This document shows, piece after piece, positions 8,327 through 16,974 of a DNA stretch of 64,000 nucleotides (position 1 is its first letter; every line of letters begins with the position of its first letter). The notes under the pieces are model-generated. The model saw only the letters and a list, made by a program, of their open reading frames with translations, had not been told where the DNA came from and did not search any database. Both the position numbers and the translations under genes were made by a program. The stretch is from Paraburkholderia sp. BCC1885 (GTDB taxonomy: Bacteria; Pseudomonadota; Gammaproteobacteria; Burkholderiales; Burkholderiaceae): assembly GCF_900996235.1 (NCBI RefSeq), contig NZ_CAAJGM010000241.1:216003-280002 (forward strand), written 5' to 3'.

Positions 8327-9238
8327 ATGTCAATCCCGCTCGTCCGCCTGCCCTCGCTGGAACTGATTCGCGGCTTTGTCGCGGTCGGGCGTCGTATGAG
8401 CATTACCCTGGCGGCGCAGGATCTATGCGTTACGCAATCCGCCGTCAGCAGGCAGATTCATGCGCTTGAAGAACAGCTTGGGGTGAAACTGCTGGTGCGC
8501 GGCCACCGCGCCATCCACTTCACTGCCGAGGGCGAGCGGCTTTTTCGCAGCGCGGACGGCGCGGTGCAACAGATGCAGGATGTCGTCGGCGAAATCAGCA
8601 CCGGCGGCGTGCCGCGTCCGGTGACGTTGAGCGCCAGCATCGGCTTTACCGGCCTATGGTTGCTGCCGCGGCTGAGCCGCTTTCAGCAGCGCCATCCGGG
8701 CGTGGATGTGCGGGTCAGCGCCAACAACGGACTCGTCGATCTGCGCCGCGACGGCATCGATCTGGCGATTCGCTACACCTCGCCTGCACTCGCGCCCAGC
8801 GGGGCGACGCGGCTGTTCGGCGAATCGATTGCGCCAGTGGCGCATCCCTCGCTCGGGCTCAAGACGTTGCGTCTCGAGCGCGCCTTCGCGCAGCACGCGC
8901 TGCTGGAATTCGACGACGCGCGGCATCAGTGGCTGCAATGGCCCGGCTGGTTTGCCGCGCACGGCATGGCGCCCGTGAAACCACACGGCGTCCTGCATTT
9001 CAACCAGTACGACCAGGTGATCCAGGCGGCGCTTGCCGGTCATGGCATCGCACTCGGGCGGCTCGAACTGATTCAGCCGCTGCTCGCGACACAGCAGTTG
9101 ATCCAGCTGGCGCCCGCGCTCGAAGCAAGCGAAACCAGCCACGCCTACTGGCTGATTCACGGCGAGGACGAGCCGCGCGACGCAGTCCGCCAGGTCGCCG
9201 CATGGATCGAATCCGAGTCGAAGACCGGCGACGCCTGA
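8327..9238 (+). CDS. LysR-family transcriptional regulator (GcvA-like)
   Basis: 303 residues, standard for the family. The winged helix-turn-helix is in residues 5-65, with the recognition segment around CVTQSAVSRQIHALEE, followed by a two-lobe periplasmic-binding-like effector domain. The ATG at 8327 places the HTH at the usual distance from the N terminus; a longer frame from 8132 adds only low-complexity sequence. The gene ends 3 bp before the convergent isomerase-like gene. Its targets may be that gene, itself or the divergent GFA gene; the sequence does not say which. Confidence 0.9.
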   Translation: MSIPLVRLPSLELIRGFVAVGRRMSITLAAQDLCVTQSAVSRQIHALEEQLGVKLLVRGHRAIHFTAEGERLFRSADGAVQQMQDVVGEISTGGVPRPVTLSASIGFTGLWLLPRLSRFQQRHPGVDVRVSANNGLVDLRRDGIDLAIRYTSPALAPSGATRLFGESIAPVAHPSLGLKTLRLERAFAQHALLEFDDARHQWLQWPGWFAAHGMAPVKPHGVLHFNQYDQVIQAALAGHGIALGRLELIQPLLATQQLIQLAPALEASETSHAYWLIHGEDEPRDAVRQVAAWIESESKTGDA

Positions 9239-9241
9239 GAT

Positions 9242-9877
9242 TCAGCCGCCCGCGCGCAGTCGTCCTGCCGCCCAGACCAACGCGTCCTCCAGCCGGTCGT
9301 TGCCCCAGAACATCTCCGTGCCGGCAAAAAAGGTCGGCGCGCCGAAAATGCCCATCGCGCGGGCCCGCTCGGTCTGCTCGCGCAACTTCAGTTTGTTGGC
9401 GTCCGCGAGCGCGGCGTCGATGATCTGTTGCGCCGGCAAGCCGCGCTGCATCAGCACCTCGCTGACCGCCTCGAGCGTATCGATCTCCCGGTCCTGCGCG
9501 AAATTCAGGCGCATGACGTCGCGGCAAAACGCGCCCACCCACGCCTCGTCTGCACCCAGCACCGCCACCCGCAAGGGCAGCAACGCGCGGCGTGGAAACG
9601 CGGAGGGTTTGCGCCACGGCAGCGCATATTTCCGGCACTGCCGGTCCATGTCCTGCCACACGTAAGCACCTTTTTCCTTGTGCACTACGAACGGCGAGGT
9701 GTCATAGCCCAATGCCTTGAACACCGGACCGAGCAGAAACGGCCGCCAGCGAACCGTCACCTGATGCTGCGCCGCCAGCTCCTCGATGCGCATCACGCTC
9801 AGATAGCTGTAGTTGCTGCCGAAGTCGAACCAGAAGTCGATTGCCGGCAAACGTGGATCAAGCGTCAATGTGCTCAT
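9242..9877 (-). CDS. DsbA-fold oxidoreductase / 2-hydroxychromene-2-carboxylate isomerase family
   Basis: 211 residues with the kappa-GST/HCCA isomerase layout: a thioredoxin strand with FDFGSNYSYL, where Ser replaces the DsbA CxxC cysteines, a long helical insertion, then GIFGAPTFF with the cis-Pro loop. These enzymes use glutathione to isomerise chromene carboxylates in naphthalene-type degradation, but most genomic copies have unknown substrates. It is transcribed just after the CmcJ/NvfI-like gene (12 bp gap), so the two likely form an operon. Confidence 0.85.
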   Translation of the reverse strand: MSTLTLDPRLPAIDFWFDFGSNYSYLSVMRIEELAAQHQVTVRWRPFLLGPVFKALGYDTSPFVVHKEKGAYVWQDMDRQCRKYALPWRKPSAFPRRALLPLRVAVLGADEAWVGAFCRDVMRLNFAQDREIDTLEAVSEVLMQRGLPAQQIIDAALADANKLKLREQTERARAMGIFGAPTFFAGTEMFWGNDRLEDALVWAAGRLRAGG

Positions 9878-9889
9878 GGGCAGGATTCC

Positions 9890-10810
9890 TCATTCATACA
9901 CGACCAGACAGCGCAACTCGATGCTCTCGCGGCCTGGCGCATCCGCCGGCGCCTGGGGGTGATCGAAGGCCGCGTGCGGCGTGAAACGCGCCACGCCGCT
10001 CAGTTGCGCGTCGAACTGCTTGAATACCAATGCTTCGTGGCGGTCCATCGCAGAGAAGTACGCCCAGCGGTGCAGCGGCGAATGCAGCGCCACATAAATT
10101 TCGCCGGTGCGACGCGGGTACCGCACGTCGCTGCTCACCAGATCCGCAGCGAGGACCGTGCGCGCATCGCAGACAGCGAGCGGCGTATCCAGCACCGGCC
10201 CTTTGATCGAGCGCCACACGTTGACGATACTGTAACGCCGCACCCGCGCGGCCACCGCGGGGTCGATCAGAACCCGATGCAGCCGGCTGCGCCCGGAGGC
10301 TTCCGTGTAGTCGTTATGGATGCGGCCGTTGGCGGCCGCCACGCCGTCCGCGCCGCGACGTCCGAAGGTCAGCGCCGCGCGTTGTGGCTCGCGCCGCCGC
10401 ACCAGATGATCGAATACATGCGCCCGCTGCCCGCCCGTCACCGCAAGCGCGAGTTCGGACGCTTCCGCGTAGTAGATCGAGCGCACGGCTTGCTCATCGA
10501 AGAAGTCCTTGACGGCGCTGGGGGCGTCCCATAGCTCGAAACCCTCGCGGTCGATCGAGGTGCCGCCCGCGAGGCCGCGCGCGTCCAGGATCGGCATGTC
10601 ATGCGTGACGTAGACGCAGTTTTCGCGCGGCACGCCAGCGGGCGGATCGAAGGCGTAGCTAACCGGACGTTCGTCGGTGGGGGCTAGATAGCTCAGGCCG
10701 GCGACGATCTCGTCACACGCTTCGGACATAGACGAGCCGTCGGAAGAAGCCCTGCTGCGCCGGTAACAAGGCACCGGTGGCGAGGACAACGATTCGGCAA
10801 AAGTAGGCAT
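9890..10810 (-). CDS. CmcJ/NvfI-family oxidoreductase (hydroxylase/desaturase-like)
   Basis: 306 residues. The family motifs are visible: HNDYTEASG (a likely metal-binding His and Asp), VNVWRSIKGPVLDTPLAVCD, and AFDHP followed by RESIELRCLV near the C terminus. Known relatives, such as CmcJ in cephamycin and NvfI and AsaB in fungal pathways, are linked to hydroxylation or desaturation in secondary metabolism. The ATG at 10810 is preceded by CGGAG; an ATG at 10729 is an alternative with a weaker site. No biosynthetic cluster surrounds it; its downstream partner is the HCCA-isomerase-like gene. Confidence 0.8.
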   Translation of the reverse strand: MPTFAESLSSPPVPCYRRSRASSDGSSMSEACDEIVAGLSYLAPTDERPVSYAFDPPAGVPRENCVYVTHDMPILDARGLAGGTSIDREGFELWDAPSAVKDFFDEQAVRSIYYAEASELALAVTGGQRAHVFDHLVRRREPQRAALTFGRRGADGVAAANGRIHNDYTEASGRSRLHRVLIDPAVAARVRRYSIVNVWRSIKGPVLDTPLAVCDARTVLAADLVSSDVRYPRRTGEIYVALHSPLHRWAYFSAMDRHEALVFKQFDAQLSGVARFTPHAAFDHPQAPADAPGRESIELRCLVVYE

Positions 10811-11081
10811 AAACACTCCGTATGGACGAACCGGCGAGGCATTCCGGCGCGAGCACGATCGCCGCGTCCGCTGACCTCTCCATTGCTCCATTGGAGCGAA
10901 ATCGCCGCTCCGGCTCAAACGACATTTCGGTGCGCTTCACATGCGCTGCAGGAATGTGACTTCACCAATATGAAAGCCAAAAAATGCCACATAACGCCTT
11001 TATTTTGCAATCGTTGACAGTCGCCCGACGCGGATCGGCCTATGATCGGCCATCGATTCACGACGCTCAGGGTTACCCAAA

Positions 11082-11165
11082 ATGACCTATCCCTACGACG
11101 TTTTGACCGCCGCCTGCCTGTTCATCATCGTGGCGTGCGCGGCGATCTTGCTGATCGTTTCCTGA
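11082..11165 (+). CDS. 27-residue single-helix membrane peptide
   Basis: An ATG at 11082 opens 27 codons ending in TGA at 11163-11165. After eight polar or aromatic residues (MTYPYDVL) comes one uninterrupted hydrophobic helix rich in Ala, Ile, Leu and Val, so it would insert in the inner membrane. A TTGACA hexamer (11014-11019) and TATGAT (11041-11046) lie upstream, but 21 bp apart, longer than canonical. The ribosome site is weak (CAGGGTT). The product cannot be named; the case rests on composition, isolation and the upstream signals. Confidence 0.45.
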   Translation: MTYPYDVLTAACLFIIVACAAILLIVS

Positions 11166-11498
11166 CTGCACCGAGCCGCCGCGTCGGGCGCATTTCACAT
11201 GCGTTCCCTGTAGCACGCCGCATCGCACCGCCATCCCGGCCTGGCAGCCTCACCACGCCAAAACGCGAGATCAGCGACAATGATCTGGCAACTTTGCCGC
11301 TGACTCCGTAGATCCGCCGTTCAGGCCACCTGCCCGCATGTGCTCTTCAAGCCGGTGGGAGTCGGCACTGACAATACGGCCTGAAAGCCTCCGGTCAGGC
11401 ATGTTTTTCGCCCCTTTACCCTGTGCACCTCGCGGCCGGCAACGCCGCGCGGCACTTCCACTCCCATTGCATCTGCATATCGAACAGGAGATTCCCAA
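11166..11498. other. Intergenic gap, no gene seen
   Basis: 333 bp between the small peptide and the SDR. Only short GC-biased frames occur, none with a good start and ribosome site. ACAGGAGATT at 11483-11492 is the ribosome site of the downstream SDR. No strong hairpin or promoter pair was recognised. Confidence 0.5.
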
Positions 11499-12353
11499 AT
11501 GATGAATCGAGATAATCCCGTCTGGCTGATTACAGGCTGCTCGACCGGCTTCGGCCGCGAACTGGCTAAACTGGTGCTGGAGCGCGGCTGGCGCGCGGTG
11601 GTCACGGCGCGGGACCCGTCGAAGGTGAAGGACATCGCCGAAGGCCACGCCGACCGCGCGCTGGTCCTGCCGCTCGACGTCACCCAGCACGCCCAGGTCG
11701 AAGCCGCCGTCGCGCAGGCCAAAGAACGTTTTGGGCGCGTCGACGTGCTCGTCAACAATGCGGGCTACGGCTATCTGGCCGCCATCGAGGAAGGGGAGGA
11801 TGCGGCCGTGCGTGAGATGTTCGAGGCCAATGTGTTCGGCCTCGTCGACATGACCAAGGCCGTGCTGCCGATCATGCGCAAGCAGCGCAGCGGGCTGATC
11901 GTCAACGTGTCGTCGATTGGCGGCATCACCAGTTTTGCGGCCACCGGCTATTACCACGGCACCAAATACGCGGTGGAAGGCATTTCCGAATCGCTCGCCA
12001 CCGAAGTGAAGCCGCTCGGCATCGACGTGCTGCTGGTCGAACCGGGACCGTTCCGCACCAACTGGGCGGGGCCGTCCATCAAGCAGTCCGCCACGCAGAT
12101 CGACGATTACGCGGCCACGGCCGGCGAGCGCCGCAAGCAGACCGCGGCGCGCAGCGGCAACCAGGCCGGCGATCCGGTCCGCGCCGCCCAGGCGATCATC
12201 GACGCCGCCCTCTCGGACTCGCCGCCGCTGCGCCTGCTGCTCGGCAAGGCTGCGCTCGAACTGGCGCGCAAGAAGCTCGATTTCATGCGCAAGGATTTCG
12301 ACACGTGGGAAGCCACGACCGTCGGCGCGGACTTCCCGGAAGGCACGCAATAA
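11499..12353 (+). CDS. Short-chain dehydrogenase/reductase
   Basis: 284 residues, classical SDR. The cofactor motif TGCSTGFG is at residues 12-19, the NNAG strand follows VDVLV, Ser is in NVSSIGG and the catalytic pair is Y152-xxx-K156. The long C-terminal extension after VEPGPFRTNW fits the retinol- or 17-beta-dehydrogenase-like branch often annotated simply as an oxidoreductase. It should be a cytosolic NAD(P)-dependent enzyme; the substrate is unknown. It stands alone, convergent with the LuxR/HD gene 22 bp downstream. Confidence 0.88.
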   Translation: MMNRDNPVWLITGCSTGFGRELAKLVLERGWRAVVTARDPSKVKDIAEGHADRALVLPLDVTQHAQVEAAVAQAKERFGRVDVLVNNAGYGYLAAIEEGEDAAVREMFEANVFGLVDMTKAVLPIMRKQRSGLIVNVSSIGGITSFAATGYYHGTKYAVEGISESLATEVKPLGIDVLLVEPGPFRTNWAGPSIKQSATQIDDYAATAGERRKQTAARSGNQAGDPVRAAQAIIDAALSDSPPLRLLLGKAALELARKKLDFMRKDFDTWEATTVGADFPEGTQ

Positions 12354-12375
12354 CGTCGGCTTAAGTGTTAAGTGT

Positions 12376-13851
12376 CTAGATCAACCCGAGCGTCGATGCC
12401 TTGAGGGTAGCCGCCGCCCGGGTTGAGCACTCGAGCTTGCGGAACACGCTTTCCACGTGCGTGCGCACCGTGCTCGGGCTCATCTGCAGCGTGCGGGCCA
12501 CTTCCTTGTTGCTCGCGCCGAGGCTGATGTGCTTGAGCACCTCGGATTCGCGCGGCGAAAGCAACGAAGCGCGGGCCGCGCGGGTTCGATCGGCCGCCGG
12601 CTCGTGACCGTCTTTCTCGAAAGACAGCAACGCGTCCACCGTGCCTGCGTCGAAGCGTCCTTTGATGGCTTCCTCATTGAGCAGCTTCGCCGCCTCGTCG
12701 ACGGATAGCGCGGCGCGCCACGGACGCGGCGAGCGCAACGCGACCCAGCATGCCGCCGTCGCCAGCACCCGTGCTTCCGGCCCGATCGCCGCGCCGCTCG
12801 CGCCGCGAAAATAACCGGAGCCGTCGAGCCGCTCGTAAGCCTGCGAGGCGATCTCCGTTTCCTGCGCGAGCGCGCCGATCTGCTTGCCGGCGCGCGCGGT
12901 CCAGTACGGCACCAGCCGCACCTTTTCCCACGCGGCGGGCGACAGCCGCCCCGGCGTGTTCCAGATGGCATTCGACACCGCCATGCGTCCCATGCCGTGA
13001 ATCAGTCCCGCCAGATAGATTCGCTGACGCACCGCTTCGTCGAAGCCGAGGCGCGTGCCGCAGCCCGCTGCCGCCTCGGCCACGCGCCGCGAATAGCCGG
13101 CCATCCACGGCAGCTTCAGGTCGATCACATCCGCGACGATTTCGGGCGCGGTGCCTTCCTGCATCGGCAATGCATCGAGCGGCGCGTCGCGGCCTACGGC
13201 GGTTTGCTGGTCGAGTTCCTCGAGCCAGCCGCCGGCCTGCTTGCAGGCGATGCGCGACAACTCTCCCGGGTATTGGCGTCCCGCCTTCTGCGCGATCAGT
13301 TTCTGCGCACCGTCCAGCCCATAGACGCGGCTAAGAATCTCCAGATCGCTCGCGAGTCCGACCAGAAACACGGCCTGCGGCACGCGCGTGCCGTTCAGCC
13401 GCTCGGGAAGGCCGCCGCCGTCCCATGTTTCGAAGATGTGCCGCAACGCCGTCTGCGTCATGTCCTTCAGACCGAGCATGCGGGCGATTTCCCCCGACAC
13501 CTCGCAGTGAATCTGCGCGAGCGGCTGGATGGTCGCCTCGAAGCGCCCCTCGGCTTCCGAGTCGCCGCTCCAACCCGGCCGCATGGCAAGCATCGCCTCG
13601 CGGCCGCCGATATCGTCGCCGAGCCATTCGGAAAAGCCCGCCGCGTTCGCCGTGCAGCCCGACCAGCGCAACAACGAGACCTCCTGCACGACGCTGCACT
13701 GCGTATCGTCGTGGCCGGCCTCGGCGGCCAGCCGCGCGGCCAGCCAGCTGGTGCGCAGCGAATGATCCGTCGGCTGGCCCATGCTGAGGTCGCCGATGAA
13801 GGCCAGCGCCTTGACGGCGTCCAGCGCACGGATGGTTGAAACGTCTGCCAT
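12376..13851 (-). CDS. LuxR-type regulator with a degenerate HD-GYP-like sensor domain
   Basis: 491 residues. The C-terminal 60 are a clear LuxR/GerE helix-turn-helix (LSPRESEVL...SNKEVAR...STVRTHV). The remainder resembles an HD-GYP phosphohydrolase but its metal ligands are changed: the HD pair reads H-G in LIHGMGR, the usual M..H...G segment reads YWTARAG, and the signature loop is LDGSGYF rather than DGSGYP. It therefore probably senses rather than hydrolyses. The start at 13851 gives full coverage of the fold. It is divergent from the secreted hydrolase at 14014, its likeliest target. A third of the protein N-terminal to the HD region has no motif I can name. Confidence 0.8.
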   Translation of the reverse strand: MADVSTIRALDAVKALAFIGDLSMGQPTDHSLRTSWLAARLAAEAGHDDTQCSVVQEVSLLRWSGCTANAAGFSEWLGDDIGGREAMLAMRPGWSGDSEAEGRFEATIQPLAQIHCEVSGEIARMLGLKDMTQTALRHIFETWDGGGLPERLNGTRVPQAVFLVGLASDLEILSRVYGLDGAQKLIAQKAGRQYPGELSRIACKQAGGWLEELDQQTAVGRDAPLDALPMQEGTAPEIVADVIDLKLPWMAGYSRRVAEAAAGCGTRLGFDEAVRQRIYLAGLIHGMGRMAVSNAIWNTPGRLSPAAWEKVRLVPYWTARAGKQIGALAQETEIASQAYERLDGSGYFRGASGAAIGPEARVLATAACWVALRSPRPWRAALSVDEAAKLLNEEAIKGRFDAGTVDALLSFEKDGHEPAADRTRAARASLLSPRESEVLKHISLGASNKEVARTLQMSPSTVRTHVESVFRKLECSTRAAATLKASTLGLI

Positions 13852-14013
13852 GTATGTCGACCTGTTTGAGTTCTGTCTCGCGGTTGCTCGTCGGCAGGCA
13901 CACGGCCGCCGGGCGCCCCATGATCCGGCCCTCGGTCATTCGACCGATATTGCCGCGCGGCGGATCGGCGCATCCTTCACTCCGTCCTAACTCTTCTCAA
14001 CGAGAACTCTATT

Positions 14014-14805
14014 ATGAATACCCTGCTCAAAAAATGTCTGGGCGCCGCAGTCATGCTCGGCAGCCTTCTTTCGATCAGCGCGCTGACGCCTGCCAGCGCC
14101 GCAGCACCGTCCGACGATCTCAAAGGCAAGAATGTCGTGCTGGTGCATGGCGCGTTCGCCGACGGATCGAGCTGGAACAAAGTCATTCCGCTGCTGGAAG
14201 CCAAAGGCCTGCACGTCGTGGCCGTGCAAAATCCGCTCAACTCGCTCGACGGCGACGTGGCCGCCACGCGCCGCGTGATCGAGCAGCAAAATGGCCCGGT
14301 GATCCTGGTCGGCCATTCGTGGGCCGGCGCCGTCATCACGCAAGCCGGTAACGACGACAAGGTCAAGGCGCTCGTCTACGTCGCCGCCTTTGCGCTGCAA
14401 AAAGACCAGTCTATCAACGACCTGCTGAAGGGCAAGCCGGCGCCCGAATGGGCCGCCTCGCTGCAAAAGGACTCGGCAGGCTATCTGACGCTCTCGACCG
14501 ATGCCGTCATCCACGACTTCGCGCAGGATCTGCCGGTGGCGCAAGCGCGTCTGGTGGCGGCGACGCAAGGTCCGCTGTTTGCCGGCTGTTTCGACGACAA
14601 GGTAACGCAGCCCGCATGGCAAAACAAGCCGTCGTGGTTCGTCGTGACGCAGAAGGATCGCATGATCCCGCCGCAACTGCAGGAAGCGATGGCGCAGCAG
14701 ATCGGCGCGACCGAAGTGAAGGTGGATTCGAGCCACGTGGCGATGCTGTCGAAGCCGACTGAAGTCGCCGCCGCGATCATCGCAGCGGCGCGTGCGGCGC
14801 ACTAA
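14014..14805 (+). CDS. Secreted alpha/beta hydrolase
   Basis: 263 residues with a Sec signal peptide (positive start, hydrophobic core, cleavage near ASA-A at about 30). The mature part is a small alpha/beta hydrolase: oxyanion segment VLVHGAFADGSSW, nucleophile in GHSWAG, acid in TQKDRMI, and His in SSHVAML. This set matches the EstC/pyrethroid-hydrolase-like salicylate-esterase branch. It should act in the periplasm or outside. It is divergent from the LuxR/HD regulator with 162 bp between them and is followed by a double-hairpin terminator. Confidence 0.87.
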   Translation: MNTLLKKCLGAAVMLGSLLSISALTPASAAAPSDDLKGKNVVLVHGAFADGSSWNKVIPLLEAKGLHVVAVQNPLNSLDGDVAATRRVIEQQNGPVILVGHSWAGAVITQAGNDDKVKALVYVAAFALQKDQSINDLLKGKPAPEWAASLQKDSAGYLTLSTDAVIHDFAQDLPVAQARLVAATQGPLFAGCFDDKVTQPAWQNKPSWFVVTQKDRMIPPQLQEAMAQQIGATEVKVDSSHVAMLSKPTEVAAAIIAAARAAH

Positions 14806-14880
14806 CTGCCAAATCACGGCGAAATGACCGCACAGCAAGTTAGGCCTTCGAATTGAATCAGATGCTTTTTGTCTGGATGG

Positions 14881-14956
14881 GCTGAGCCGAAAGCAACGTC
14901 ATTCGGCTCAGCGGATAAAAAAGCGGCGCCGGGATTTCTCCCGGCGCCGTTTTTTT
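14881..14956. terminator. Two strong stem-loops; bidirectional intrinsic terminator
   Basis: First, an 11-bp perfect stem GCTGAGCCGAA (14881-14891) with TTCGGCTCAGC (14902-14912). Second, a 10-bp perfect stem CGGCGCCGGG (14924-14933) with CCCGGCGCCG (14940-14949), preceded by an A run and followed by seven T (14950-14956). The second works in both directions, as needed between the convergent hydrolase and SYLF lipoprotein genes. Confidence 0.88.
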
Positions 14957-15010
14957 GCATCTTCGTTTCTTTGGCGAATGCTCACAGCCGCATTCGCCCA
15001 CAGCCTGAAG

Positions 15011-15601
15011 TTAGATCACCAGACGCGAAATCTTCGAGCCTTCCAGCGAAACGCCGGCCATCAGCCCTTCGTTGGTCATCACGAATGCCTGCACCGGGCT
15101 CGTTGCCGTCGACGTATCGATGTCGCCGTTCGCGCCTACCTTCAGCACGGCCACCGTTGCATCGCCGCCTGCAGCCCAGCCTTGGCTTTCGCGGAATTTG
15201 GTGAGCGCGTCCTGCGTCATGAACAGGAACACAATTGCCTTGGATTGCGCGCCGATCTGCAGACCGAACGATCCCGCAGCAATGCTGTAGTACCCCGAAG
15301 GACGTCCAGCCACGCGCAGCGCGCCTTGGCCATACTGACCGCCCACCCAAAAGCCCGCCGCGATAACCGACGGGAACACCAACACGCCTTGCGCCTTGGC
15401 AACCAGTTCGCGCGAACCGTGCACGGTGTCGAACAGGCGCGAGAGTGTCGAATCGACGCCGGCGTTGATAGTCTGACGCTTGCCTGCGTCTTGTGATGCC
15501 CCGGTGTCGGATGACGGCGGAGTCGTCGTACAGCCAGCCAGTGCGAGACCGCTGGCAGCGAGCGCAGCACTGGACGAGAGGATGAATTGTCGGCGACGCA
15601 T
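15011..15601 (-). CDS. BPSL1445-type SYLF-domain lipoprotein
   Basis: 196 residues. The N terminus has MRRRQF, a hydrophobic stretch and the lipobox LALAGC, so it is predicted to be lipidated at Cys24. The rest is a SYLF/DUF500 domain, recognised by GVLVFPSVIAAGFWVGGQYG and the following glycine-rich strands. In eukaryotes SYLF binds lipids; in Burkholderia this lipoprotein family is common but its role is open. It has its own ribosome region before the ATG and lies 92 bp downstream of the csbD-like gene, so both could be in one stress-linked unit. Confidence 0.9.
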   Translation of the reverse strand: MRRRQFILSSSAALAASGLALAGCTTTPPSSDTGASQDAGKRQTINAGVDSTLSRLFDTVHGSRELVAKAQGVLVFPSVIAAGFWVGGQYGQGALRVAGRPSGYYSIAAGSFGLQIGAQSKAIVFLFMTQDALTKFRESQGWAAGGDATVAVLKVGANGDIDTSTATSPVQAFVMTNEGLMAGVSLEGSKISRLVI

Positions 15602-15693
15602 GGTTGATTCCTTTCTTTTGTGGTGATGGGTGTTTTAGTTAAATCAATCGGTCGATCTGGCGATGATCGGCAACGACGCTCCAGAGCATCGCT

Positions 15694-15873
15694 TTAGCCG
15701 AGCGTCTTCCTGATCCGCGCCCTGGCCTTGCCGAAGGACTGACGGATTCCGCCCGCGGCCTGCTGCAGATCGCCTTTGAGTTCCTGCGACCGGTTGCCGG
15801 TTGCTTTACCGACCGCTTCATTGAGCTTGCCTTTGGCCTTGAGGGCCACGCCTTTAATCTGGTCTTCGTTCAT
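15694..15873 (-). CDS. CsbD-family stress-response protein
   Basis: 59 residues, hydrophilic and helical: MNEDQIKGVALKAKGKLNEA followed by VGKATG and ELKGDLQQAAG, the hallmark of the CsbD family. AGGAGCTC lies just before the ATG at 15871-15873. CsbD proteins are induced by general stress in many bacteria but have no defined biochemical role. It lies upstream of the SYLF lipoprotein on the same strand. Confidence 0.88.
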   Translation of the reverse strand: MNEDQIKGVALKAKGKLNEAVGKATGNRSQELKGDLQQAAGGIRQSFGKARARIRKTLG

Positions 15874-16171
15874 GTGAGCTCCTTGAATGATGAGCCAGCT
15901 TCTCGCGGCTACTCTCCTCTACTGCAAAATGCGGGCCATGTCACGAGATGTGCAGTGTCGACGAGGCTGCATACGCAATACGCGTGCCGCGCAGGGCGCG
16001 ATAGCATGGGAAATGAAGGCGGGAGGAAAAGGACAGTGAAGTGCCGATCAGCCGCTACCACCAGGGAAAAACGACATCCGACCGGTAGGACTTACGCACG
16101 AGCTCGCAAGTCAAGGGCCGTGGCCCTGCGAAGCTCAGGTGCATGAAACCACCTAAAACCCATCTAAAACC

Positions 16172-16360
16172 TTAACGCGGCGGGCGAGCACTTGCCCGCC
16201 GGTTTTTCCAGCTTTGGATCAATAGAGCGATTACCCCGCCTAGCGCAAGCGTCGCCACATAGCCCGCCGCACGGACGACCCCTTCGCCGTAGCCGCTCGA
16301 AAAGAGCGTGACGAGCGTCGCTACGACAAACAACGCCAGCAATCCGAGCATCGGTTTCAT
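16172..16360 (-). CDS. Small inner-membrane protein (62 residues)
   Basis: Two hydrophobic segments (about residues 4-20 and 28-48) separated by a glycine turn, then a basic tail (KNRRASARPPR) expected in the cytoplasm by the positive-inside rule. AGAGGCGTG precedes the ATG at 16360. I do not recognise a named family. It lies between the csbD-like gene and the first DUF4148 gene, all on the minus strand but with gaps of 140-300 bp. Confidence 0.6.
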   Translation of the reverse strand: MKPMLGLLALFVVATLVTLFSSGYGEGVVRAAGYVATLALGGVIALLIQSWKNRRASARPPR

Positions 16361-16503
16361 GTGTCACGCCTCTGAAGTTGGCGTCCGGAAGACTACTCCA
16401 CGTGAAATAAGAAACTCGACGAATAAAACACGCAAGTGCGGCAAACCCGACGCTGCGCTGTGACCAAGCGCGTAGCTGGTCAGGTTTTCGGCACGCGCGT
16501 ATC

Positions 16504-16845
16504 TCAGCTACCAAAGAACGGCGTGCAGAAATCGACCGGACCGACGCACGTATCGGCCGTCGCCTTGTGGTTCGTCGTGTCGGGCTGGCCGCTATTGCTG
16601 GAACCCGACATGGCCGCGCCAACGCCGCTGGTGTCGCGCTGTTTGAGTTGGACGACCTGTTGCGCGTAGATCGGGCTTACGTCGGGATAAGACGCGTCGG
16701 TCACGAAGCGCGAACCGTTGTTCTCAGCCTGGATCAGTTCCTGACGCACTTCGGCGCGGGTCTTTTCCTGTGCGAAAGCATTCGAGAAAACGCCTGTCGA
16801 GGCAAGCACGGCAACCGACATGGTGATCATGGCAATCTTTTTCAT
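16504..16845 (-). CDS. DUF4148 secreted protein, copy 1
   Basis: 113 residues from the ATG at 16845, set by CAGGAGTTCGAA before it. A Sec signal peptide ends near AFA-Q. The DUF4148 core is KTRAEVRQELIQAENNG followed by SYPDVSPIYAQQV. The C terminus adds a Ser/Gly-rich stretch and two Cys (TCVGPVDFC) not present in copy 2. The family is periplasmic, abundant in Burkholderia and without known function. The gene is in direct repeat with a second copy 129 bp upstream on the same strand. Confidence 0.88.
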   Translation of the reverse strand: MKKIAMITMSVAVLASTGVFSNAFAQEKTRAEVRQELIQAENNGSRFVTDASYPDVSPIYAQQVVQLKQRDTSGVGAAMSGSSNSGQPDTTNHKATADTCVGPVDFCTPFFGS

Positions 16846-16974
16846 TTCGAACTCCTGATTGATAGTGAAGAGATGACGCATTCATCACGGCGAACATCGG
16901 AACGGCGTCGAGTATGCTCTGCTTCCAAAAAGCTCAAAAAAACAAATTCAGCAGGCCAGAAAATCTCTGCAAAT

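Noticed and set aside
11271..12350. 359-codon minus-strand frame opposite the SDR
   Set aside because: Mirrors the third-position GC of the SDR gene, has no domain, and the SDR on the plus strand has all catalytic motifs.
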